From positions 2,675,300-2,739,299 of the forward strand of contig NZ_QBKS01000001.1 in the NCBI RefSeq assembly GCF_003054285.1: a stretch of DNA of 64,000 nt, written 5' to 3'. Of the stretch, positions 57,484 to 64,000 are shown in pieces. A model generated the notes under the pieces. It worked only from the letters and a program-made list of their open reading frames with translations, made no database searches and had not been told where the DNA came from. Source of the stretch: Litoreibacter ponti (GTDB lineage: Bacteria; Pseudomonadota; Alphaproteobacteria; Rhodobacterales; Rhodobacteraceae). The stretch's first letter is position 1; every line of letters starts with the position of its first letter. The translations under genes and the position numbers were made by a program.

Positions 57484-58577
57484 GCTTTCGCACCTTTCTT
57501 GCCGGAGCCCAGCATCGGTTGCGCGCTGTCGTCGAGGGGCCAGCGCGGACGGGCGGTCAGGGTGAGGTCATCACGGTGGCCGAGGCGGAACCGCTCCAGC
57601 CCGGCCCAAGCGATCATGGCCGCGTTGTCGGTACACAGCTTCAAAGGTGGGGCAGTGAAGGCGACTCCCTGCGCATCAGCGAGGCTCGCGAGCCCTGCCC
57701 GCAACTGGGTGTTGGCCGCAACGCCGCCTGCAACCGCGATGGCCGGGGTGGGCGGATCGTGGGACAGATAGGCCTCGATCGCGCGACGCGTTTTTTCGAC
57801 CAGAACGTCCGTCACAGCAGCCTGAAAGCTGGCAGCAAGATCGTTTTGATCCGCTTCGTGCAGCCCGCCTTGTGACGCGACCAGCGCGTCGCGGGCGCGC
57901 AGCACCGCAGTCTTGAGGCCGGAGAATGACATGTCGCAACCCTCCCGGTCCAGCAACGGGCGCGGCAGGCGATGGGCCGTCGGGTCGCCCATTTTGGCCG
58001 CCCGCTCAATCGAGGGTCCGCCCGGTTGCGGCAGCCCGATGAGCTTGGCGACCTTGTCGAAGGCCTCCCCGGGGGCGTCGTCTATCGTGCCGCCGAGGCG
58101 CTCGAAGCGCATGACGGAATGCGCGATCAGGAACTGGCAGTGGCCACCGGATACCAGCAGCATCAAGTAGGGAAATTCCAGCGCATCGGTCAGGCGAGGC
58201 GTCAGCGCATGGCCTGCGAGGTGGTTCACGCCGATCAGGGGCGTGTTCGACCCGGCGGCCAAACCCTTGGCGCACATCACCCCTGACATGACGCCACCGA
58301 TCAGGCCGGGGCCTGCCGTGACGGCTATCGCGTCGATCTCAGATAGCGACAGCTGTGCATTCTGCAACGCCACTTCGACCATCAGGTCGAGCTTTTCCGC
58401 GTGGGCGCGGGCGGCGATCTCGGGCACCACGCCGCCGAAATCGGCGTGTAGCTCCGTCTGTCCGAACACCTCGTTCGACAGGATTTGCGCCGTTTGGCCT
58501 TCGGTCTGACGGATCACAGCGGCGGCTGTGTCATCGCAGCTGCTTTCGATGCCAAGAAGAGTGAGGGTTTGCGCCAA
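57480..58577 (-). CDS. tsaD: tRNA t6A threonylcarbamoyltransferase TsaD
   Basis: 365 residues. TLLGIESSCDDTAAAVI, VVPEIAARAHAEKLD (metal-binding His), VNHLAGHAL, LMLLVSGGHCQFL, TIDDAPGEAFDKVAKLIGLPQPGGPSIE and the late FTAPPLKLCTDNAAMIAWAGLE are canonical. It transfers the threonylcarbamoyl group to A37 of ANN-decoding tRNAs, with TsaB and TsaE. It is divergent from hemD (48 nt). Confidence 0.97.
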   Translation of the reverse strand: MAQTLTLLGIESSCDDTAAAVIRQTEGQTAQILSNEVFGQTELHADFGGVVPEIAARAHAEKLDLMVEVALQNAQLSLSEIDAIAVTAGPGLIGGVMSGVMCAKGLAAGSNTPLIGVNHLAGHALTPRLTDALEFPYLMLLVSGGHCQFLIAHSVMRFERLGGTIDDAPGEAFDKVAKLIGLPQPGGPSIERAAKMGDPTAHRLPRPLLDREGCDMSFSGLKTAVLRARDALVASQGGLHEADQNDLAASFQAAVTDVLVEKTRRAIEAYLSHDPPTPAIAVAGGVAANTQLRAGLASLADAQGVAFTAPPLKLCTDNAAMIAWAGLERFRLGHRDDLTLTARPRWPLDDSAQPMLGSGKKGAKA

Positions 58578-58625
58578 AGGGTGGGCCTGTTGTGCGGGGC
58601 TTTGGCAACGGGTAACACCTTTGAC

Positions 58626-59297
58626 ATGGCGTCGACAATCCCACCCACAATCCTGCTCACCCGGCCGCGCAAGGCGTCCGAGCGGTTCGCGGCGGGGCTT
58701 GGCGCGCCGGTTATCATCTCGCCCCTGACAGAGACGAGATGGCTTGATCCCGGCCCGATGCCCATCGCGCCGGACGGTCTGGTCTTCACCTCAGCGCGGG
58801 GTGTGGAGGGGTTCGCTCGGCTTCAATCGTGGCGCGGCCCGGCCTTTTGCGTGGGCGACCGAACGGCACAAGAGGCCCGCGCCGCGGGCTTTTCTGCGAC
58901 CAGTGCACAGGGGGCCGTCACCGAGCTGGCCGATTTGTTGGAGACACAGGCGCAGGGCATGAAACTGCTCCACCCCCGCGGCGTGGATGTGGCGGGCGAT
59001 CTTCGCGCCCATGCGGTGCCCTACGTCGTTTACAGCCAAGAGCCTTGTCCGTTGAGCGCGGAAGGCCGGGCCTGTCTGCTCTCGGGCGGGGTCGTGATCG
59101 TTCCGCTGTTCTCGCCGAAGGCTGCGGTTCGCTTTGCGCAAGCTCTGCCCGAACAGGCCTCTACGGAACTCAGGCCAGTCGCGATGAGTTACAGCGTTGC
59201 CAAGGCGTTGGAAGCGCAGGGCATCACCGTGACCAAAATTGCAGCGTCTCCGAATGCGCAATCCATGCGGGCGGCCATCAGCGAGGCGCTGACATAG
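58626..59297 (+). CDS. hemD: Uroporphyrinogen-III synthase
   Basis: 223 residues from MASTIPPTILLTRPRKASERFAAGL; the longer reading starts inside tsaD and is not favoured. HemD is poorly conserved; the LLTRP start, FTSARGVEGFARL, CVGDRTAQEARAAGF and HPRGVDVAGDL support it. It closes and inverts ring D to uroporphyrinogen III for heme, siroheme and cobalamin. hemC is not adjacent. A Mic60 homologue and a HemY-like gene follow, the typical block. Confidence 0.88.
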   Translation: MASTIPPTILLTRPRKASERFAAGLGAPVIISPLTETRWLDPGPMPIAPDGLVFTSARGVEGFARLQSWRGPAFCVGDRTAQEARAAGFSATSAQGAVTELADLLETQAQGMKLLHPRGVDVAGDLRAHAVPYVVYSQEPCPLSAEGRACLLSGGVVIVPLFSPKAAVRFAQALPEQASTELRPVAMSYSVAKALEAQGITVTKIAASPNAQSMRAAISEALT

Positions 59298-59390
59298 GTC
59301 TTGTGCTTGAGGGCCGAACGAATGTTGGTTTAAGCTCACGTGTGGCCTAAGTGCAGAGTCGCTGGCCAGAATTCGAAAGGAACGCGCTCC

Positions 59391-60707
59391 TTGGCACGTA
59401 AGAAGAAGACCCCGTCTGACGCTGACCCCAAACCAGAGACGCCCGCGTCCGACGCCGATGCTCCATCGAAAGCTGGCGCAATCTCGGGAGCCGTGAAAGG
59501 CGCGGATTTCGACACGCCCGATGCCGCCATGGCCGACACTTCGCTGGAGCCGAAGGCCAACCCAGAGGATGATACGTCGTCAGAGGCACCCAAGGACGGC
59601 GCATCGGACGATACGCCAGAGGATGCGATCATCCTGTCCGACAAACCCGCGACGGACGACACGCGCGATGACACAGAGGACGCGACATCCGAGCCGGAAA
59701 GCTCCGCCGACGTCGAAGTCATGGACGCTGACGCCCCAACCGTCGCACCGCTGCCTGCTGCACCGCCACCCCCGCCCCCGGCGCAGAAAAGCGGGTTCTT
59801 CGGAACGCTGCTCGGCGGCATCCTTGCGGCAATAATCGGCTTCGGTGGTGCCATCTATTTCGAGGCCGCCGAATGGCCGGTCTTCGGCGGGAACCAGCAG
59901 GATGAATTGCAAGCGCTGGTCTCAGAACAGTCGTCGCAGCTGGAAGGCGTGAGCGAGACGCTTGCCTCGCTGAATGCGCAGTTCGAGGCGGCGCAGACCC
60001 AGAATGCTGCCGCGCTCGCAGAGCTTGAAACCCGGCTGGATGAGATGCCCGCTTTTGGTGGCCCGGAGGTCTTGCCGGAAGAGCTGCAGGCGACGCTCGC
60101 TGCTCAAAAGGCCGAAATGGAAGCTTTGCAGGAAAACCTCAACGAGATGGCGGCGCTGGCTGAGCAACAGATCGCGAGCGCTCAGGCAGAGCAGGAAAAT
60201 GCCGCCGCGGCAGAGGCACGCGCGCAGGCGCGCGGCGCTATGAACCAGCTTCGCACGGCGCTTAATTCGGGCGCAGCCTATTCCGATGTGCTCCCCGATA
60301 TCGAAGCCGCCACCGATGTGCCCGACGCGCTTGCCTCTCAGGCCGAAAGCGGTGTTCCTACGGCCGCGGATCTTGAAGCGAGCTTTTCGGCCAGTGCGCG
60401 GGCTGCTCTTTCGGCCTCCTTGAAAGCCACGGCAGGGGACGCGCCCGCCGACAGATTGACGTTGTTTCTGAAAGATCAGCTTGGCGCCCGGTCGCTGACC
60501 CCCCGAGAGGGCGATGACCCGGATGCGGTCCTGTCGCGCGCCGAGGCGGATTTGAAAGCTGGCAACCTCGACGCGGCGCTCGAAACGGTTTCTGCGCTGC
60601 CCGAAGCCGGCCAGACCGCGCTTGAAGATTGGGCCCAACAGGCCAGAACTCGCAACGCGGCATTGGCAGCGTTCGACACGCTCTCAGACGCGCTGAGCGG
60701 GAAATAG
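59391..60707 (+). CDS. Alphaproteobacterial Mic60/mitofilin homologue (COG4223)
   Basis: 438 residues, taking the TTG at 59391 (MARKKKTPSD) with GAAAGGAA nine bases upstream; a GTG at 59340 is possible. An acidic, disordered N-terminus of about 130 residues, a Pro-rich stretch, one membrane segment (FGTLLGGILAAIIGFGGAIYF), a coiled coil (about 185-300, ELQALVSEQSSQLEGVSETLASL) and a conserved C-terminal mitofilin-type domain. Mic60 shapes intracytoplasmic membranes or contacts with the outer membrane. Its place between hemD and hemY is the known alphaproteobacterial synteny. Confidence 0.88.
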   Translation: MARKKKTPSDADPKPETPASDADAPSKAGAISGAVKGADFDTPDAAMADTSLEPKANPEDDTSSEAPKDGASDDTPEDAIILSDKPATDDTRDDTEDATSEPESSADVEVMDADAPTVAPLPAAPPPPPPAQKSGFFGTLLGGILAAIIGFGGAIYFEAAEWPVFGGNQQDELQALVSEQSSQLEGVSETLASLNAQFEAAQTQNAAALAELETRLDEMPAFGGPEVLPEELQATLAAQKAEMEALQENLNEMAALAEQQIASAQAEQENAAAAEARAQARGAMNQLRTALNSGAAYSDVLPDIEAATDVPDALASQAESGVPTAADLEASFSASARAALSASLKATAGDAPADRLTLFLKDQLGARSLTPREGDDPDAVLSRAEADLKAGNLDAALETVSALPEAGQTALEDWAQQARTRNAALAAFDTLSDALSGK

Positions 60708-60716
60708 GATAAGCAT

Positions 60717-62213
60717 ATGATCTGGTCACTTGTGAAAATTTTGCTCTTTGTCGCCGTGATCGTCGCGGTGACTTTGGGTCTGGGTCAGCTTCTGGAAACC
60801 AGCGGCGGCGTGCGCGTGTCGGTGGCCAACACCGAATTCTCGCTGTCCCCGTTGATGACGATCCTTGGGATCGTGGCCCTTTTGGTTGCGTTCTGGGTGA
60901 CGCTCAAGATCATCGGGCTGCTGGTCGCGATTTTCCGGTTCCTCAATGGCGACGAGACAGCGGTGAGCCGCTATTTCACGCGCAGCCGCGAGCGCAAAGG
61001 CTTCGAGGCCCTGGCCGACGGCCTGATGGCGCTGGCCTCGGGCGAGGGACGCACCGCGATGGCAAAGGCTGCGAAGGCCGAAAAGTATCTCAACCGTCCG
61101 GACCTGACGAACCTGATCACCGCGCAGGCTGCGGAACAGGCAGGCGACACACGCAAGGCACAGGAAGTCTACAAACGCCTGCTGTCCGATGACCGCACCC
61201 GCTTCGTCGGCGTGCGCGGGATCATGAAGCAGAAGCTTGCGGAGGGTGACACCGACACAGCGCTGAAATTGGCCGAGAAGGCGTTTGCGCTGAAGCCGAA
61301 ACATGTCGAGACGCAAGATGTGTTGTTGAAACTGCAAGCCCGTAGCGAAGACTGGGCGGGTGCGCGAAAGACGCTCAATGCCAAGCTGAAGCATGGGGCT
61401 TTGCCGCGCGATGTGCATCGCCGTCGCGATGCTGTGCTGGCCCTGTCGGAAGCGAAGGATGTGCTTGCTGAAGGCGCGTCGATCGAGGCGCGCGAGACGG
61501 CCATAGAAGCCAATCGCCTGTCGCCTGACCTGATCCCTGCCGCGGTTCTGGCGGCACGCAGCTACATCGAAAGCGGCAAGCCGAAATATGCGGCGCGCGT
61601 CGTGAAAAAGGCTTGGGAGGCGCAGCCCCACCCAGAACTTGCCGCAGCCTTCGCTGAGATCGAGCCGAACGAAACCCCAGAGGCCCGCCTGAAGCGCTTC
61701 AAGGCACTGACAGCGATGAAGCCGGACCACAGCGAGACGAAGATGCTGCTGGCGGAATTGAACATCGCGGCAGAGGATTTTCCGGCGGCGCGGCGTGCCA
61801 TCGGCAACCTTCCCGAGACGGAGCCAACGCAGCGCGTTCTGACCATCATGGCCGCCATCGAGCGTGGCGAGGGGTCCGATGACGCCGTTGTGCGCGGCTG
61901 GCTGACCAAGGCGCTGTCCGCCCCGCGTGGTCCGCAATGGGTCTGCGAGAACTGCCAGACCGTTCAGGCGGCTTGGGCTCCGACCTGTGGCAATTGCGGC
62001 AGTCTCGACACGCTCAGCTGGAAAGATGCGCCGGAAAGTGCCGCCGCGATGCCCGCGGGAACGGCGATGCTGCCGCTGATCGTCGGCGCATTGGAGGACA
62101 AGTCCAGTGCGGTCGAGCCGGAGGCGGAAGAGGCCGAAATTGTTACAGACCACGAGGTCATCGTAGTCGAGCCGTCCGAGGATGCAGAGCAGGAGCCAGC
62201 GAAGGCAAATTAA
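60717..62213 (+). CDS. hemY: HemY-like TPR membrane protein with C-terminal zinc ribbon
   Basis: 498 residues. Two N-terminal membrane helices (about 3-23 and 42-67), the HemY_N region (FRFLNGDETAVSRYFTRSRERKGFEAL), then TPR repeats to about 390. A zinc-ribbon/rubredoxin-like site follows: Cys410, Cys413, Cys424, Cys427 (WVCENC ... TCGNCGSLDTLSW), and an acidic tail. This HemY is the TPR protein of proteobacterial heme operons, not protoporphyrinogen oxidase; role unclear. It begins 9 nt after the Mic60 stop. Confidence 0.93.
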   Translation: MIWSLVKILLFVAVIVAVTLGLGQLLETSGGVRVSVANTEFSLSPLMTILGIVALLVAFWVTLKIIGLLVAIFRFLNGDETAVSRYFTRSRERKGFEALADGLMALASGEGRTAMAKAAKAEKYLNRPDLTNLITAQAAEQAGDTRKAQEVYKRLLSDDRTRFVGVRGIMKQKLAEGDTDTALKLAEKAFALKPKHVETQDVLLKLQARSEDWAGARKTLNAKLKHGALPRDVHRRRDAVLALSEAKDVLAEGASIEARETAIEANRLSPDLIPAAVLAARSYIESGKPKYAARVVKKAWEAQPHPELAAAFAEIEPNETPEARLKRFKALTAMKPDHSETKMLLAELNIAAEDFPAARRAIGNLPETEPTQRVLTIMAAIERGEGSDDAVVRGWLTKALSAPRGPQWVCENCQTVQAAWAPTCGNCGSLDTLSWKDAPESAAAMPAGTAMLPLIVGALEDKSSAVEPEAEEAEIVTDHEVIVVEPSEDAEQEPAKAN

Positions 62214-62255
62214 GCCTTCCCCCGCCCGTCCGAGGGTGCTATTGCCCGCGCCGTG

Positions 62256-62331
62256 GCCGCTGTAGCTCAGATGGTAGAGCACGTCATTCGTAATGATGGG
62301 GTCGGGGGTTCGAGTCCCTTCAGCGGCACCA
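62256..62331 (+). tRNA. tRNA-Thr (anticodon CGT)
   Basis: 76 nt with CCA encoded. Acceptor stem GCCGCTG / CAGCGGC, D arm GCTC-AGATGGTA-GAGC, anticodon stem CGTCA / TGATG with loop TTCGTAA, anticodon CGT at 62289-62291, T arm with GGTTCGAGTCC. It lies 42 nt after hemY. Confidence 0.98.
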
Positions 62332-62504
62332 CCCTTCATTTGCCAACAAATTATGACTCCTTCCGTCTCGATACGCGGCGGGTGGAGCGAGTGTGGTGAT
62401 CACGCCATAAGCCGCGTGAACGGTGTGTTTCCGGCGCATTTTCCTTCATTTTCGCGCGGCGAACCCCCATATGTTGTGCAAAGACAGTTTGAGGGAGCAG
62501 TATA

Positions 62505-63392
62505 ATGGAAGAAATTATCTTGGGGTTCTTGGGCAATAACGCAGTGTTTTTACTGCTGTTTGTCTTCCTTGTCGTCGTGGTGCTGGCCGGTGTCCGGATC
62601 GTGCCGCAAAGTGACAAATTCGTGGTGGAGCGCTTCGGGCGTCTGCGCTCCGTGCTTGGGCCGGGCATCAACTTCATCGTGCCGTTTCTGGACCGGGTGG
62701 CCCACAAGATCTCTATCCTAGAACGGCAGCTGCCGACCAACCGTCAGGATGCGATCACCAGCGATAACGTGTTGGTGCAGGTGGAAACGTCCGTGTTCTA
62801 CCGTATTATCGAGCCGGAGAAGACTGTTTATCGCATCCGCGATATTGACGCAGCAATTGCCACCACGGTGGCGGGCATTGTGCGCTCCGAGATCGGTACG
62901 CTTGAGTTGGATGAGGTGCAATCGAACCGTGCTCAGCTTATCCTGCGCATTCAGGCCTCGCTGGAGAAGATCGTGGATGATTGGGGGATCGAGGTAACCC
63001 GTGCTGAAATCCTCGACGTCAATCTGGACGAGGCGACCCGGGCCGCGATGCTGCAGCAGCTCAACGCGGAACGGGCGCGGCGTGCGCAGGTAACCGAAGC
63101 TGAGGGCCTGAAGCGCTCGGTCGAGCTGCAGGCAGATGCAGAGCTCTACGCTGCCGAGCAGACGGCCAAAGCGCGGCGAATCTCGGCCGATGCGGAAGCA
63201 TATGCTACCGGTGTGGTTGCCGCCGCCATTCAAGAGAACGGGCTGGAGGCCGCGCAATACCAGGTCGCGCTCAAGCAGGTCGAGGCGCTGACAGAAGTGG
63301 GCAAGGGGGCAGGTAAACAGACCGTCTTGCTGCCGACATCCGTGCTCGACAGCTTTGGTGACGCGTTCAAATTGCTCAAAGGGAGGACTTGA
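62505..63392 (+). CDS. SPFH/band-7 membrane protein, paraslipin (QmcA type)
   Basis: 295 residues. One N-terminal membrane helix (AVFLLLFVFLVVVVLAGVRIV), the SPFH domain (VPQSDKFVVERFGRLRSVLGPGINFIVPFLDRVAHKI; QEDAITSDN-like TSDNVLVQVETSVFYRI; ALRSEIG-like RSEIGTLELDEV) and a long coiled coil rich in Ala/Glu (AERARRAQVTEAEGLKRSVELQADAELYAAEQTAKARRI). Stomatin-like proteins organise membrane microdomains and modulate proteases. An NfeD partner follows with 1-nt overlap, the usual pair. Confidence 0.96.
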   Translation: MEEIILGFLGNNAVFLLLFVFLVVVVLAGVRIVPQSDKFVVERFGRLRSVLGPGINFIVPFLDRVAHKISILERQLPTNRQDAITSDNVLVQVETSVFYRIIEPEKTVYRIRDIDAAIATTVAGIVRSEIGTLELDEVQSNRAQLILRIQASLEKIVDDWGIEVTRAEILDVNLDEATRAAMLQQLNAERARRAQVTEAEGLKRSVELQADAELYAAEQTAKARRISADAEAYATGVVAAAIQENGLEAAQYQVALKQVEALTEVGKGAGKQTVLLPTSVLDSFGDAFKLLKGRT

Positions 63393-63691
63393 TGGAACTC
63401 TACGTGCTCTGGAACCAGTATTGGGTGTGGTTCGCCCTGGCCCTTGGACTTGGTATCCTCGAGATACTCGTGCCGGGCTATATCCTGTTGGGCTTTGCCT
63501 TGGCCGCAGCCGCCATCGGCGTGATCTTTGCGGCGGGCGTTGGGCCGGCCGACATGATGATGGGCTCACTGCCGATCACGCTGACCTTCTATGGAGCCGC
63601 CTCTCTGATCATCTGGCTGGGCCTGCGCCATTTCTTCGGCCGTCGAGACGGGCAGGTGAAGATTTGGGACAAGGACATCAACGAGAACTGA
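63392..63691 (+). CDS. NfeD-family membrane protein, short form
   Basis: 99 residues from ATG 63392, which overlaps the paraslipin stop (TGATG); GGGAGG is 5-6 bases upstream. Two or three membrane helices (VWFALALGLGILEILVPGYILLGFALAAAAIGVIFAAGV and LTFYGAASLIIWLGLRHFF) and the end GRRDGQVKIWDKDINEN. The C-terminal OB-fold domain of longer NfeD/YbbK proteins is missing or reduced. It partners the SPFH protein at the inner membrane. Confidence 0.88.
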   Translation: MELYVLWNQYWVWFALALGLGILEILVPGYILLGFALAAAAIGVIFAAGVGPADMMMGSLPITLTFYGAASLIIWLGLRHFFGRRDGQVKIWDKDINEN

Positions 63692-63711
63692 TCGGTTCTT
63701 TTTAGCCTAAG

Positions 63712-63741
63712 AAAGCCCTCGGTTCGCGCCTGGGGCTTTTT
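63712..63741 (+). terminator. Intrinsic terminator after the NfeD gene
   Basis: Stem AAAGCCCT / GGGGCTTT with further GG-CC pairing after a mismatch, loop TTCGCG, followed by five T. Confidence 0.8.
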
Positions 63742-63882
63742 GTTTTGCCTCGCTTGGCAGCAAGTCTCACGGTCTCCTGACGTGTATTCACGGGGTCGTG
63801 AGGTCGTGGACCTTTTTGCGGGGCGCGGCGGTTGGGTGGGCAGATGACGGCGGGCGAGAGGCCTGCCGCAAACCCCAAAACA

Positions 63883-63897
63883 GGCGGCCGAGCCGCC
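63883..63897 (+). promoter_or_regulatory. Leader hairpin before the last gene
   Basis: GGCGGC-CGA-GCCGCC, six pairs and a three-base loop, lies 24 nt before ATG 63922 and just upstream of the AAGAGAG ribosome site. It could affect stability or translation of that mRNA. Confidence 0.35.
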
Positions 63898-63921
63898 AAA
63901 TGCAGAAAGAGAGTACACATT

Positions 63922-64000
63922 ATGAAAACCCTGATGACCGCAGCCGTTGCCCTGACCCTTGCCGCCCCCGCGGCAGCCCAGGTGGAGAACGCCGAGCGCT
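63922..64000 (+). CDS. Secreted protein, 3' truncated by the window end
   Basis: Only the first 26 codons are visible. MKTLMTAAVALTLAAPAAAQ is a clear Sec signal peptide cleaved before QVENAER. A ribosome site (AAAGAGAG) is 8-9 bases upstream. The mature protein lies beyond the window, so no family can be given. Confidence 0.75.
   Translation, partial: MKTLMTAAVALTLAAPAAAQVENAER

Noticed and set aside
60717..62213. HemY as protoporphyrinogen oxidase
   Set aside because: The protein has membrane helices, TPRs and a zinc ribbon but no FAD-binding GxGxxG; it is the unrelated proteobacterial HemY.
60726..62339. 537-residue open frame on minus opposite hemY and the tRNA
   Set aside because: Runs through the tRNA gene and mirrors HemY; no own ribosome site or domain.
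1..64000. Mobile elements, prophage, CRISPR array or genomic island
   Set aside because: No transposase, integrase, phage structural gene, regular repeat array or change in composition was seen; the single tRNA has no attached integrase.

Overview
The window reads as an ordinary chromosomal segment of an alphaproteobacterium of the order Rhodobacterales (Rhodobacter/Roseobacter group). The evidence is the divergent regB / senC-regA redox locus, an alphaproteobacterial-type LexA box (GAAC-N7-GAAC), the hemD-Mic60-hemY block, the tsaE-amgK-murU-addB-addA string, a glnK-amtB pair and uniformly high GC. Genus cannot be fixed from the sequence alone. About 66 protein genes, one tRNA, one candidate small RNA and about ten intrinsic terminators are supported. 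I see no insertion sequence, prophage, CRISPR array or rRNA.

Layout. 1-5.4 kb: 3' part of a murein endopeptidase (mepA), a secreted phytase/esterase-like protein, the ribosome GTPase typA, a cupin and two secreted or lipid-anchored proteins of unknown role. 5.4-9.05 kb (minus): a compact five-gene operon of unknown function (Tat-exported FAD oxidase, two membrane proteins, an 86-residue exported or anchored protein, a MOSC protein). 9.2-10.9 kb: ImuB, an SOS mutagenesis polymerase-like factor, behind a LexA box. 10.95-13.8 kb (minus): yaaA and recQ. 14-15 kb: an orphan TRAP solute-binding protein. 15.1-16.9 kb (minus): a ferredoxin-reductase-like flavoprotein and rsmD. Then a peroxiredoxin (+). 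17.5-23.3 kb (minus): a type I secretion ABC transporter and adaptor followed by ridA, a glycerophosphodiesterase, a DUF482 acyltransferase-like protein and pterin dehydratase. 23.4-24.8 kb: mlaA-mlaC lipid trafficking pair. 24.9-27.1 kb (minus): PBP1A-type peptidoglycan synthase.

27.4-30.3 kb: glnK-amtB (nitrogen) and an orphan ferric-iron binding protein. 30.3-36.4 kb: a small surface-polysaccharide locus (export lipoprotein on minus; 4,6-dehydratase, SDR epimerase, initiating sugar transferase and UDP-glucose dehydrogenase on plus). 36.5-48.4 kb (minus): regB, a kinase-less PAS protein, tsaE, amgK, murU, addB, addA, trxA, mostly overlapping by 4-8 nt and probably largely co-transcribed. 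48.5-50.1 kb (plus): senC, regA and a small lipoprotein coupled to regA.

50.1-55.5 kb: a 54-residue protein, a LysR regulator, a GNAT and an HD hydrolase, a small secreted protein, ahcY, an extensin-like protein and a DUF2853 protein. 55.53-55.85 kb is a protein-free interval holding a candidate small RNA with its own terminator. 55.9-58.6 kb (minus): tsaD-gpsA-yciI-EVE operon. 58.6-62.2 kb (plus): hemD, an alphaproteobacterial Mic60/mitofilin homologue and a HemY-like TPR protein with a zinc ribbon, then tRNA-Thr(CGT), a paraslipin/NfeD pair and the start of a secreted protein cut by the window end.

Recurring themes are envelope building and maintenance (peptidoglycan endopeptidase and synthase, MurNAc recycling, Mla lipid transport, polysaccharide, Mic60), redox control (RegBA, SenC, thioredoxin, peroxiredoxin) and DNA repair (ImuB, RecQ, AddAB). 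The least explained parts are the FAD-oxidase operon, the kinase-less PAS gene behind regB and the intergenic RNA candidate.
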